64,000 nt of DNA, taken from assembly GCF_041260155.1 (NCBI RefSeq), contig NC_091930.1, positions 23,407,237 through 23,471,236 of the forward strand, given 5' to 3'. The position numbers were made by a program, and so were the translations under genes. Each line of letters opens with the position of its first letter. The stretch's first letter is position 1. The notes under the pieces are model-generated. The model was not told the origin of the DNA, did not search any database, and saw only the letters and a program-made list of their open reading frames with translations. Positions 44,036 through 55,304 of the stretch are shown here, one piece after another. The DNA comes from Ptychodera flava (taxonomy: Eukaryota; Hemichordata; Enteropneusta; Ptychoderidae).

Positions 44036-45517
44036 GTGGATGCCCGCCCAAGGGAACGGCGAAGAGACGTGCGTAAACAGCTTGTCATTCCTCGCGCCCT
44101 GCAGGACGAAGTGATGACGTCATGCCATGACGAGGTCACCTCAGGTCATCTAGGGTTCCACAAGACGTACAGTAAGATACAAGAACGATTCTATTGGTTG
44201 GGAATGTTTAAAGACATTGAACACTGGTGTAAATCGTGTGTTGACTGCTCTACGAAAAAGACTCCAAAGAATTTACCAGTTGCACCGTTACAGCCTATAC
44301 CCGTTGATGGCCCCTTTGATCGTGTAGCTGTCGACGTATTAGGACCACTTCCAACTACTGAACGAGGTAATCGCTTTATTATTGTGTTTTCGGATTATCT
44401 TACACGTTGGCCCGAAGCCTTTGCCATTGAAAAGACAACTGCGGATGTTGTTGCCCGACTGTTAGTCGATGAGATTATTGCCCGACATTCTGCGCCTCGG
44501 ACATTGTTGTCTGATCGTGGTAGAAACTTCCTGTCGACATTGGTGCAAAAGACTTGTGAATTAATGAGCACGAGAAAGGTAAACACATCGGCTTATCACC
44601 CCGAATGTGACGGATTAGTTGAAAAATTTAATGGAGTATTATTAACGATATTAAGTATGTACGTCAATCATAATCAGACTGATTGGGATCTATATTTGCC
44701 AATGGCATTGTTTTCGTACCGGACATGTAAGCAGGAATCGACTAAGGAGTCGCCTTTCTATACATTGTACGGAAGAAAACCGAGATTACCAATTGATGTT
44801 ACCCTCACTAAGCCGACAACGACCTTTACTGACCCTAAGGACTATGGTGAGACGGTGGTTCAACGATTGTGTGAAATTCAGCCACTTGTCCACGAAAATA
44901 TTCAGTTAGCGCAGCAAAAGCAGAAGATGCAGTATGACAAGCGCGCTAAGGACATTAACTATGACATTGGAGATAAAATATGGTTGTATACACCTGTTAG
45001 GAAACGAGGATTATCACCGAAGTTACTTCACCCATGGCATGGTCCCTATCGTGTTGTGGAAAAAGTAACACCTGTGAACTATCGCCTCGCCACGTGTGAT
45101 TCGCGACGCAAGCAACAAGTTGTGCATGTGAATCGAATGAAACCATATACGGACCCTAACAATAGACCACATGAATTGCCGGACACTGACAATGGAAATA
45201 CCGATACTGACTCTGTAATTGACCCTACGGAAAATAATGACACTGTAACAGACACTAATGACATTATTGACCGCGATAATGTTAATGAGAATCCCATACT
45301 TGATACTACCGGAAGTAATGGCGATGACAACGAAACTGATGATGTGTATCAGGCCTTGAGAATTGTCGATCACCGAACTGTAACTAATTCGGACGGTCGT
45401 CATGAAACCCGCTATCCTGTCAGATGGAAAGGTTACCGCCCTAAAGATGACACGTGGGAACCGCCTGATAATATACTGGACAAAGGACTGATTACTGATT
45501 ATGAATCTCGGACATAA
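44036..45517 (+). CDS. integrase with C-terminal chromodomain (intact frame)
   Basis: 493-codon open frame; it begins with GTG only because an upstream frame break cuts it off from pol. Visible in order: an HHCC zinc-binding segment (HDEVTSGHLGFH ... CKSCVDC, first 100 residues), the DDE catalytic core (Asp in AVDVLGPL, Asp in LLSDRGRNF, Glu in VEKFN), a GPY/F-like segment (WHGPYRVV), an acidic Asp/Asn/Thr-rich linker, and a chromodomain (RYPVRWKGY ... DTWEPPDNI) near the C-terminus. The protein would insert the cDNA into the genome, with the chromodomain probably steering it to chromatin. It is the only pol part kept fully open. Confidence 0.9.
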   Translation: MDARPRERRRDVRKQLVIPRALQDEVMTSCHDEVTSGHLGFHKTYSKIQERFYWLGMFKDIEHWCKSCVDCSTKKTPKNLPVAPLQPIPVDGPFDRVAVDVLGPLPTTERGNRFIIVFSDYLTRWPEAFAIEKTTADVVARLLVDEIIARHSAPRTLLSDRGRNFLSTLVQKTCELMSTRKVNTSAYHPECDGLVEKFNGVLLTILSMYVNHNQTDWDLYLPMALFSYRTCKQESTKESPFYTLYGRKPRLPIDVTLTKPTTTFTDPKDYGETVVQRLCEIQPLVHENIQLAQQKQKMQYDKRAKDINYDIGDKIWLYTPVRKRGLSPKLLHPWHGPYRVVEKVTPVNYRLATCDSRRKQQVVHVNRMKPYTDPNNRPHELPDTDNGNTDTDSVIDPTENNDTVTDTNDIIDRDNVNENPILDTTGSNGDDNETDDVYQALRIVDHRTVTNSDGRHETRYPVRWKGYRPKDDTWEPPDNILDKGLITDYESRT

Positions 45518-45632
45518 CAAACTCTAGACTAGTGAACTTAGAACTTTGCATCATTTTCCATAGAACTTTTATTATGATATATGATTTGATTTTATTTGAT
45601 TTTTAGATCAAGCGAGGACGCTTTTCGATCTT

Positions 45633-45642
45633 GGTTGGGAGG
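45633..45642 (+). promoter_or_regulatory. putative polypurine tract
   Basis: Purine-rich GGTTGGGAGG directly before the 3-prime LTR, where plus-strand priming would occur. It is interrupted by two T, so moderate support. Confidence 0.45.
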
Positions 45643-46205
45643 TGTGACGTAGCCATATATATGCTTAGAATTTAACCTTTTGAATTTGACTGTAATGACC
45701 GACAGTAACCCTGCACGGGAGATCGTTGACCTTTTATTGTTTCAACTCCTGAAGTTATCATCAATGCCTGGACGACCTTTACCCCTGTTTGACATTGTAC
45801 TTAACCAAGAGCATGACTTTGCAGATCCTGAGACCCGATTGTTTTTAGTTAATTATAGACCCATGACTTTGCAGTTTCTGAAAGCCAATATAAACTATGC
45901 ATCTCAGTGTGTTAGGGAGAGAACATCAGACACCGTTTTAGGAGAACTTTGGGGACACGGTCCCTCCGTGGATGGACCGTGTCTACGCACTTTACCGACG
46001 ACGCCCCGAGACGACGTTCAACCGTGACCCTGACGACTAGTGTAGGTCATAGAAGCTTACCGTGTAACTAGTGTTACTCAGCTGAATAAAGTACTACGAC
46101 TTAGAGAATTCCTGTGTACCGTTGCCGTCTCTTATACGCCTACCTGCCCCGACGTTCAGTGTACGAACCCGATAATAGCCACATCACAAGCCACGCTACG
46201 TGACA
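45643..46205 (+). repeat. 3-prime LTR
   Basis: 563 bp, TG...CA ends, AATAAA near 46084. Nearly identical to the 5-prime LTR. Confidence 0.92.
45695..46027 (+). CDS. ORF inside the LTR, unknown function
   Basis: 110-codon ATG-to-stop frame lying inside the 3-prime LTR. I recognise no family. It has a Leu-rich N-terminal part (VDLLLFQLLKLSS) and a Pro/Arg-rich end. In the 5-prime LTR the same frame is cut at 56 codons by a one-base deletion. It may be a chance frame, since LTRs rarely code for proteins, but more than half of the LTR being open is unusual. Confidence 0.35.
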   Translation: MTDSNPAREIVDLLLFQLLKLSSMPGRPLPLFDIVLNQEHDFADPETRLFLVNYRPMTLQFLKANINYASQCVRERTSDTVLGELWGHGPSVDGPCLRTLPTTPRDDVQP

Positions 46206-46226
46206 TATAGGTTATCCTTTAATGTG

Positions 46227-46251
46227 AATAAATAAATAAATAAATAAATAA

Positions 46252-46290
<39 letters not shown>
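46227..46290. repeat. (AAAT)n microsatellite
   Basis: AATA/AAAT array 20 bases after the 3-prime LTR. Confidence 0.92.
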
Positions 46291-46291
<1 letters not shown>

Positions 46292-47068
46292 CCACTGACT
46301 TGTGTTTAATTGTTATGTAATTTTCATGGCAAATAAAAATAGGCGGCTTTTCGACTCTGACTATAGATGTATTAACAGGACAATGCATTTCAAGTCTGCA
46401 ATTTAACTCAGACATTTGTCTTGTCTCTTCCTCTCGGCAGACATACATGTACGTTAAATTTTCACCAGAAAATTATTCACCAATCAACATTGTTAACTTT
46501 CATGCAGTTAATTCGTGTGAAGTGCCGTCAGTTGTTGCAAAGAAAGTGAAGGTATTCAATCTATACAACCTAGGAGCTGTTTCACCCAAAACCATCTGTT
46601 CAATTGTTTTTACACGGGTTTTGATGACAAGTTCATTGACCATGTTAATCAGGACTCCATCTCACCATTGCAAACTCTTGTACACGATTTGGAGCACAAG
46701 TATGTGGTGTATTTCATGCTGATTCTATGAATTCGTTCTGTAGTGAATCAATGAGGGAAAAACGTCCCTTTGCCAGCGATGTTCTCTACGGACATACGTG
46801 TCTTGGAGATCTATGTCACGAAATCAGCCCCGCTCGAATAGAACAGAGAAATTGCGCTAAATTGTACACCCTGGCACCTCTTATCCCTACCCGAACCCAC
46901 ATGAAGATATTGCTTTTATAGCTTATAGCTTAGGTGTAAATCTGAATCAATCTAACCTATCGTCCTCGGTATTTCTTAACCAAACACATTTTTGACAGTT
47001 TTGCCCCGATGGCTTTCCTGAAAACCTGCACTGCTTGTGTTACTCAGAGCAAGATAACCTAGGTGGGG

Positions 47069-47243
47069 CAATCTGATTAAAATCAGATGTAGAGTACGGC
47101 GACGTCTACTTACGCGTACGCTGTATTTTCTTGCTGTCGCCTCTTATTAGAATTATGACTCAATTTTAGTGAGAGGCAACAGCATGAGAATACCGCGTAA
47201 GTATCAACGTCGCCGTACTCTACATCTGATTTTAATCAGATTG
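47069..47243. repeat. palindromic MITE-like element
   Basis: Arms of about 78 bases, left CAATCTGATTAAAATCAGAT... and its inverse at the right, around a loop of about 20 bases. The outer end is itself a small palindrome (AATCTGATTAAAATCAGATT). Non-coding. Confidence 0.8.
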
Positions 47244-48125
47244 CAGGGTGAGGCTGTTCTTGGCAGTCGTCCATATGGTGTCGCATACCAGTCCAGTTAT
47301 TATAAAAGCACCGGAGTCGGAAACGCACGATTCCCTTTTGAACTTCACGGCATTCTGAGCTGCTCTAACAGATGCATGCACGGTACTGGTGAGTTCGTTG
47401 GCGCAGTAAGCTTTAGCGACTAGCGACTCCTCGACGGGATCATATCTATGTTGCTTGGAAACGTTCCTTCGTTTGGGCGTCCAAAACAAATATCGCTTTG
47501 CTTTGCTTTGCTTGTGAAGATGTAGGTCAAGGAAGGTGCTAACAGGAAGTAAAATTTATCAAAGAAGCTGGTCGGTAGCAAGGACATAATATAGATGTAC
47601 CGAATTTAATAATTTTTATATAATAGTCATGCTGGCCTGGATTCTGACACAAAAAAAATGTATTTCACCACTGGCTGCGTTTTTGATTTCAATGTACTTC
47701 CGTGCTTAACCTCAATCAGCTGCATTAGCAGTCACAAGACAAAGTAGACAAAGCTTAGGATTCGGTTGCTTGCGGGGTTTACATGAAGAGTGAAGACAGA
47801 CATGTGCTGCATGGAGAAGGCAATAGAAAGTTCTTTATACATGAAGTGGGGAGGGGACGCTCTGCAGCTTTTATGTTCCCTTAGACAGAGTGAGGGGGAG
47901 TAGAGGACAGATGGCTGAGGTTTCCCGATGAAGTGCTCCTGCCTTTTAATCAGACAGAAATAAATGACCTGACGTCACGTTATCCATCTGCATTCAACCT
48001 GAATGGCGTCATACGCTTTAATCAATAAACACTGCTATACTGGCAGTACACAGGAAGGGGAAACGTGCGCATAGTCGAAGAAGCCGGACGTACTTGGTTT
48101 AGCTCCTGATTCGTTTGATTTTAAT

Positions 48126-48474
48126 ATGTCTCAAAACAAAGGTAGGCAAGTCTAATATTTAAATCGTCCATGGCTGCGAAGGTGCTAGGAATACTCTTCT
48201 CTTATTCCTTGTTTCTTCATTTTCCGGAGCGAAATATATTTCGTTCAATGCACCCTGGAACCGGTAAAACTGTGCTCTACACTTCCTTATTGTATCTAAC
48301 AATACGATGATTAAACGCGGGAACTGCATCACGCAATCGCTGGCCTGATCATATAACGTAGCAGTTAGAATCCAGTTTTCTGTGTTTTTGTCACCAACAG
48401 AGCCTTTGTTAGAAGATGGTCCGCCCATGAAACAGCCACCGCCACCTTACGGTCCTCTGACATCCGATACCAAG
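48126..48474 (+). CDS. first two coding exons of a small PPPPY-containing protein (LITAF/BRI3-like N-terminus?)
   Basis: Exon 1 is 48126-48141 (MSQNK plus one base, donor GTAGGC). Exon 2 is 48401-48474 (acceptor accaacag, donor GTAAAC), joined in phase 1 and leaving in phase 0. The 30 residues read include EPLLEDGPP and KQPPPPYGPL. A short acidic LL motif followed by a Pro-rich PPPPY (WW-domain ligand) is characteristic of the N-termini of LITAF-like and BRI3-like endosomal membrane proteins. The Cys-rich membrane domain that would confirm this was not found downstream, so the family is a guess; the exons themselves look sound. Confidence 0.45.
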
Positions 48475-50840
48475 GTAAACAATGAGCTTTGAGGTCGCAG
48501 TCAGTGAGTTTTCCTCATTTAATGATTTGAGAAGCTCGATGTATCTCATATGAAATCCGATGAAATGTCGATAATTAGGCTAGGACCATGAAGCCATACC
48601 TTTTGTGGCCTCGACAAGGAACCTTAATGACAATCACATTAAAGTTCACAGTAACACGAAAATTGCATGTACTGTACACTTTGCTTGTAAAGGCTGAAAA
48701 GACTGTCTTTTCTTTTCGTAATGCCTTCAGGCAGGGTCATGATTTGTTGCTCTCCAATCCATTACGACTTCAATGTGAGGCCATCAATGATTTTCCAGTA
48801 CCTTTGCAAATTTCTCTCCCTTTCGCTCTGTCACGGTGAGACTCTACAGTGGTTATTCGATTGTTTGTTTGCGGCAGTGGTAGTTTCAAGACCAACGCTA
48901 CAGTGTCAGTGTACATGTCGAAGAGATAATTAATGGAATTAAGGAAAAATTGTACAATATTACCACTTCACTTTAAGGTAAAATGAGTTTTTAAAGGCTT
49001 GTGAGTTCCACGGGGATGAAACTGGATAGCACCGACTTTCCTACATACAAATAATGAAGTAATAATGAAGGAATTTCTGTATTTCACTGCGGACGCTCTG
49101 CAATGTTGACAACCTATAAAGGGAGAGACGGGGTTTTGTAGACAGAGCTAGGCGATGGAGTAATGAAGAGTCACTGTGATTGTTTCCGAGTCCTTGACAC
49201 AGCAAGCCATTGTCACCTCAAGCCATGCAGTCGTCCCGGAAAGCACGTGGCTCGCTGTGGTAAAGTAAATATTTATTGTTGGATAATGATAAAACGGCTC
49301 GGTTTATGGCAAAATATTCAGGCCCCCGAAGGATCTTTTTCTATATATAACATTTCCCTAAAATATCATATTGTTCCATTATTCGATTCTTCTTCCTTTA
49401 GGGGCAGCAATTTTTTCTGTCTTCGTTTGATTGTCCGGTGTACTGGTCTTTTAATCACATTTTATGGTTAATCATGACTAGCCGTTTGTTTCACAAACAG
49501 CTAATGCAAAACGTAACAATGAATATAGTACAATGGCTAGTAAGGGTAGAATGCTCCTCGGAGATAAATATTCGGACTTTTACATTATTCACCTGGCCTA
49601 CCTGTGGGTGCTCGTTTTGAAGCTTACAGGTTTAGTATACTTTTCACTGGCTTAGTTGTGTGAGAATTGGGAATTTTGTTTCACCCGTAGAGATAAAAAA
49701 GGAAATTTTAAACTACCTTACGCGAACTACCTTAGTACGGCTTTCTTGTTTCCTTTCAGTGAGGAGGTACCAGAAATTTCCCAGTTTCGATTAATCATTT
49801 TATTTGGTGTGAGGGTGGTATTGATTTATTCCCTGATTTTTACCGGTATGCAACTTTTTCAGAAGTACAGAAGCAAACTGATACAACGGTCTCGGTGAGC
49901 TGAATACGCGAGGCAACATCCTATTAGAAACTACATGGACAACAAGACACTCACATATATATTGGTCTTTCTATTGAAAATGTTGCTTTATGTTCGAATT
50001 TGGTTTCATGCAGAGGCAATTTGCAAGCAATTTCTGCGGAAGCAGGCACATTTTATCTCTTTCAACGGCAGAGAGGAAGTGTTTGCAGCATTGTTTACCT
50101 GTTTGTTCATAGGGGGTCACGGGAAAAACCCACGTTAGGCGGAGACTAAATTTATCACCAATAATAGAGGCGTGTCGACATGGAGTAAAGGTTAACATGG
50201 CAGGCAAGGCAATTTGGAATTCAGTTTCTGACAAATGACAGCTCGAGTCGATCACGAAATTATAATCATATAAATTATAATGATAACGTCCCATTATGAA
50301 AACTATGAGACGAATGAACATTGGAAACCTTTAGATAACCCCTTCCGTTTTGTTTGATCCATGAGCATGGCAAATATTTGTAGTACGTGCTTGTGTTGAA
50401 GCATAATTCGCCGGCAATAAAACATTCAGCGTCGTTTGCTTAACCTGTCACCAGTGACAGTCCATAGCATACATCCGAGGGGCATACAGCCAACAAGCCG
50501 TTTTCGAATACAACGAATAGTGATATATAATACGATTGGAAGTAATTTGGGTTATAGAATATTGTAGTAATATTGCTTTATTCAGTAAATTTAAGCCCAT
50601 CTACTCTTCTGTTTTTGCAATTCACATGTTTTTAACGGTAATTGTAATATTGCAACTTTCAGCTATAGGGTACCTGACACTTTTGATAAATTTGCACAAT
50701 AAATAGATTTCTACCATTTCAGAATGACAGATCATATTATTTTCTTTGAAATTTCATTATTGTTTTGTCCATTCCCTAAGTTTTAGTAATTTGAGAATAT
50801 AGCAACATTTTGAAGGTCACTTGACAGGGACTTTACATAT
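48475..50840. other. no further exon recognised
   Basis: Expected to contain intron of the gene starting at 48126. I find no Cys-rich or otherwise convincing exon on either strand. Confidence 0.35.
49542..49600. mobile_element. relic of TTAA family A
   Basis: GGGTAGAATGCTCCTCGG and ATTCGGACTTTTACA match the left end of the element at 9241-9589. The rest is not recognisable. Confidence 0.4.
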
Positions 50841-51297
50841 AGGTGGTCACCATGGATATGCACTTTAATATACACGGTCACAATGGATATAGCCTTCAAT
50901 ATACAGGGTCTCAATGGATATGGCCTTCAATATACAGGGTCACAATGGACATGGCCTTCAATATACAGGGTCAAAATGGATATGGTCTTCAATATACACG
51001 GTCACATGGATATAGCCTTTCAATATACAGGATATCAATGGATATGGCCTTCAATATATAGGGTCCACAATGGACATGGCCTTCAATATACAGGGTCACA
51101 ATGGACATGGCCTTCAATATACAGGGTCAAAATGGACATGGCCTTCAATATACAGGGTCACAATGGACATGGCCTTCAATATACAGGGTCACAATGGATA
51201 TGGCCTTCAATATACAGGGTCAAAATGGATATGGCCTTCATTATACAGGGTCATATTTCAATAATATTACTTCAATATACATGTACATGGTCACAAC
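50841..51297. repeat. 31-bp minisatellite
   Basis: About 13-14 units of the type GGTCACAATGGAYATGGCCT + TCAATATACAG, period 31 bp, with A/G and T/C variants between units. Overlapping long frames are repeat artefacts because 31 is not a multiple of three. Confidence 0.95.
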
Positions 51298-54110
51298 GGA
51301 TTGACCGTAATTATTATGAATAATTCTGTTTGCACAAAGCATTCACCCATACAAAGAAAACATAAAGTATTCATGTTATACTGTAATTCACATTGTCAGA
51401 TATTTATTTATCTTGTGAAAATACAAATATCTGTATGAAACTACAGAAAGAAATGAAAGTAACACTGTAGTGAAACTGTTGCATGGTCATAACAAGAGTT
51501 TTATCTCTGTGAAATACATTGTGACTGCCAATACAGCTGTTCAATGTAAATTTGAATGATAACTTCCTACTTACAGACATAATTTTATCACCTAAGTTTT
51601 TGACATACAGTAATGTACACATAAATAATTTTGATCAAAGTTTATTCGCAAACAAAGTCATACAAAAATGGTTACTCAAAACGCCTAAGTCACAAAGTTT
51701 GTAACAAACTCACAATTAAACATTTACACATTACATATAACATATACATCGAAGAAAACCTCTATAAAAGTTACATAAAGTGAGTGATTTATGATGTTAA
51801 ACAAATAATGACCTTAGCATCCTCCATGTAAATTGGTTTAACTTATTTTATTATCCTGACATATGAGAAAAAAATGGTCCCTGGATGAAAAGTGTTTTAA
51901 TTCAAATACAAAAGGGCTGAATCTGAAATTGAAAGTTGAAATTGAAATCAACAACGAGGAAATGGTACCTGCACTATATTGTACAGACTTTTCTCAATTT
52001 TCTCTTAAAAAAAAATTAGCAAAAAAAATGATCACAGTCATTATGACTATGCAGCCTTTGTGAAAGTTTTGATTGTAAGCATGTAGTTTCTGGCCCTCAT
52101 CGTAGTTGTTGTTGGTAGCATAAGTGTAAAGATGGCATATAGTTTTCTCTGAAAGAGGGAGCCGCAACAACAAACACAGTCATTGACAGAATGGTAAGAA
52201 ACACATCTTATAAAGAGGTTCGGAGCACCTAGATATACACCACAGCAATAATCCTCATTTCATGAGATATCACAAGAAACTGATGATGTCATAAGCAAGT
52301 TCAAGTCCTGATTTTTGATGACACATGAAGTAATGGATGTCTGTAATTACAAGAAAATTCTGACTTCCTTTTTATCTACATTTCATTTACTTGTGGAGAC
52401 TTCCATATCTAACTCAGCAGGTGTATCTCACACTTCCTACAAGTAAAAGCATAGCTCCTTTGAGAGTGATATGAGTGTTGAACAATGGGTTTCACTTTGA
52501 ATTTGGTTTTGACCAAAGAGAGACTTTCAAATTTATGTCAATTTTACAAATTCATAAAATGAATATTTTAAAGGTCTGGTGAAATCAACCAGTACTGCTG
52601 AGCTATTGAGCTTCCGGGTGACAATATAAAAGTATTGACAGATGAAACTACTACAAAATAACTTGAGAGATCTGCCAAATTAATGTATATAAAATATATC
52701 AGACTGTAAATTGCAAAAAATTGACAATTGTGCATCCCAAGCAAATCCGATAGAAATAAAATGTAAATACAACATGAGTAAGCAAAATGAATTGTTTGTG
52801 TATTGTTATGCACATTTTTGAGGACCAGTGGATTTTACCTTTGGAACAGTGAAAAGACACAGGTCACACTGGTCCTGGGACCAGTTGGGAAAAAAGCAAA
52901 TTTTCTGGCCCTGAAAGTGAGCACATCTGGAACTTTTTTATCAAGTCTGTACTGTACAGTATATTGTGCATTGTTACTGAACATTTGAAATTAAGTGAAA
53001 ATTGTGATGTCAGACAATTACAATTTTTTTCGAAAAGATTGAAATGGATTATACGACATCTCATAAAGATGTCAAGGATGAACAGTTGTTAATGCGTTGG
53101 TGCACATCATCCTGAAATATCTGCGAAATTGCTGGTGACACAAATATATGAGCTGGCTGAAATTGTGAAAAGTTGTACATTTTCACCGTTTCAGGTCTGA
53201 CTGTCTCTAACTGACCAGAGCAACCCCTATATATACATGTACGGGTTTAAGCCTGAGAGGACCAAATCTCACATCATTCATAATCATTGATGTTACTTCA
53301 TTGTGTCAAGTCAGGGTTTAACATGGTCCAGGCTGTTTGATGATATTACCGTTACAATCGATGGAATTCCTACTTCGTCACTTCAAAACATACAATGTAG
53401 CTGCAAACACATCCATGACCCTGAAATTCATATCCATTTGTAAATGTATAGATTATTGATTTGTTGATAACTGATGAATGCAAATAAAAATATGTACACA
53501 ATGCAAATATTTCACTACTCTGCCTATAGTATAATGTATTGTTGTAATGCCTCCATGTTGTAATTCACTTAATACGTTTTATTACATGCGTTGGTTTGAG
53601 TGCAAATCAATGCATTGATTTGAATAGGAACATCAGAGAAGTCAGCGGGCCATGTGAAAAATGTATTAACTGGTTTCCATACATTATCCAGTCTTGTGAA
53701 GCACTTTGACGTTTTCTACGTTAAAGTAGTTCATTAACGCTCGAAGTAATATGACATTAAACCTAGTCCAATAATCATTTTCATTCAATGTAATACATCA
53801 CCAGGTCCATGGGACATTTGTGATTTACAAATTTAAGTAGGACCATCATGAACAACTGATAGTTAGTTGTGGTACCAGAGTGTCCGGAAAGGGTAAGCGT
53901 ACCCTGCTAGCATGCAACACTCATCATGATTGGTCCCCAAATTGTCTAAATATTGTATGAAATGATACAGTATATGAATCACTGTAATAAGTAATAAAAT
54001 ATCCATGCGCGCACTGTTATTTTGACTTTTGTTGAAATGTGTTTGATGCTGGTCAATAATGGTGAAATTCTTTGAGAATGCCCTGCATGTAACTAAATGT
54101 CATCATTATA
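51298..54110. other. AT-rich stretch, no gene recognised
   Basis: Lacks splice-bounded coding frames. A minus-strand AATAAA near 51.64 kb could end a minus-strand transcript from the exons near 54-55 kb, but no connecting exon was found. Confidence 0.35.
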
Positions 54111-54254
54111 CACATATTGACTAGCCATGTGGGCGACAGCATACGTCTGTACCCCGAGGGACTGTGAGTCGGCGAGGAACTGTTTTTGGGGGTGACTCAC
54201 AGGCCCGAGGGGTTAAAGACGTATGCTGTTGTCTTCATGGCCAGTCAATATGTG
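54111..54254. repeat. hairpin element with ~60-bp arms
   Basis: Arms 54111-54170 and 54194-54254 are imperfect inverted copies (outer CACATATTGACT, inner GACTGTGAGTC), loop about 23 bases. The right arm overlaps the 3-prime end of the minus-strand frame at 54235-54519. Confidence 0.8.
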
Positions 54255-54519
54255 TTTTATAACACACCTCATCCCCAGTCATGCATAAGAACGTACCATA
54301 CACAAAACTTGTCGCATGTAATATGTTGGAGTGATTCAGTAAGAAGAAGTTTTTTCCAGCAGGATCGCAATACTTCTGCAAAAAGTTCAATGCACATTTG
54401 ATTATAGTTTTCGTCCGTTTCGAGTCCTTGTTGGAAATCAGAGCATTCAGTTCTTCTTCAGAAAGAAGGATAAACATAGAAATTTCTCGTCTGTTGTTTT
54501 GATGGGCCGCAGACGACAT
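54235..54519 (-). CDS. ORF resembling the N-terminus of a Crypton-type tyrosine recombinase
   Basis: A 94-codon frame starts at an ATG preceded in frame by a stop. It contains LSEEELNALISNKDSKRTK, then a helix-forming KCALNFLQKYC. This E-E-x-x-x-L, N-x-K-x-T-K layout resembles the N-terminal core-binding part of Crypton-like recombinases and their domesticated relatives, from family knowledge. From about residue 60 the similarity stops, and possible donors (GTACGT near 54290) occur, so this may be a first exon or a truncated copy. No catalytic R-H-R-Y region was found. Confidence 0.4.
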   Translation of the reverse strand: MSSAAHQNNRREISMFILLSEEELNALISNKDSKRTKTIIKCALNFLQKYCDPAGKNFFLLNHSNILHATSFVYGTFLCMTGDEVCYKTHIDWP

Positions 54520-55253
54520 CTTTGTTTACATTCCAGTCCGCACATGCGTCAATGTTATTTTTGACATCAGCAGGCATCAGTTTTGGGAACAGAGGCACCA
54601 GTTTTTGGAACTGTTGCCTGGCAGGCAACAGTTTCATTATGATGCCTGGTGCCAACACAAACTGAGATATTCATTGTGTGTTATCGATGACCATCGTTCG
54701 TCTTCTGGATATTCCAAGTCTAACAAAACTGAAACCAAACTTTTACTCGGGGAGTGAAAAGTTCAGTCTTAGGATCTGTGATTATTCGTGGCGCGCGAAC
54801 GCTAGCCATAATCTCTTAGTTTGTGTTTAGAAATTGAGATGTCACCGCCAACGTCACTGTAGTGACGTGCTGCAGGGATCCTCGACCAACAGTTTTACGC
54901 TAGCAAAATGGCGGTCTCCGTGTAGTATTGTCGGGCAAACCTAGAAAAAAGGCGATATTTCAGTGAATTTTGAGCGGACTTCTGGTCTGGTTAGTCCCTT
55001 ATAACCAAGCTGTCGATGAGTGTGGCAATTTGCTATTTGGATGGAAAATTTTTCGTAATATCGTCGAACAAACTTGCGCAAAGGGTGCTTGCGGCGGAAC
55101 ATGAACGCTAGTCTATTTAATATCCCATAGCTGTGGTGGCGGGGTTAAAATCGTAAAAGTAAAAACCAGCCCGTAAAAGGCACGAATCCCGTCTGAAAAC
55201 ACCACAGCTACTGGCATTTATGTTAAAACTGTTTGACACAATTCCAGACTTAC

Positions 55254-55301
55254 CTTGTATGATCTCACGGTAGCCTCAAAAGTTCTCTTCGCCATGACCA
55301 T
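55254..55301 (-). CDS. candidate first coding exon of a minus-strand gene
   Basis: MVMAKRTFEATVRSYK (or starting at the second Met) is followed exactly by a strong donor GTAAGT, phase 0. Upstream on that strand lies GC-richer DNA. No following exon was identified; product unknown. Confidence 0.35.
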
Positions 55302-55304
55302 GGT

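Larger units (their letters stand above)
38363..46205 (+). mobile_element. Ty3/Gypsy-type LTR retrotransposon (chromodomain-bearing), broken
   Basis: 7.8-kb element with two LTRs starting TGTGAC and ending GTGACA, then gag (capsid-like region, zinc knuckle), protease, reverse transcriptase, RNase H, integrase and a C-terminal chromodomain in that order, which is the Ty3/Gypsy (Metaviridae) arrangement. Flanking bases AATAG (38358-38362) and TATAG (46206-46210) agree at four of five positions, as expected for a slightly decayed target duplication. The LTRs differ by about seven substitutions and three indel bases, so insertion is fairly recent. Nevertheless gag and pol are split by ten or more frame breaks and a 1.24-kb insertion, so this copy cannot be autonomous as read. 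Confidence 0.92.

Noticed and set aside
46441-46730. Protein-like stretch (GFDDKFIDHVNQDS...) after a cag acceptor
   Set aside because: The acceptor-linked frame and this stretch are in different frames with stops between; no family recognised. It may be a decayed exon but cannot be supported.
50843-51323. 146-codon frame with repeated GHNGHGLQYT-like units
   Set aside because: Minisatellite with a 31-bp period reads through all frames; no start context and no splice sites.
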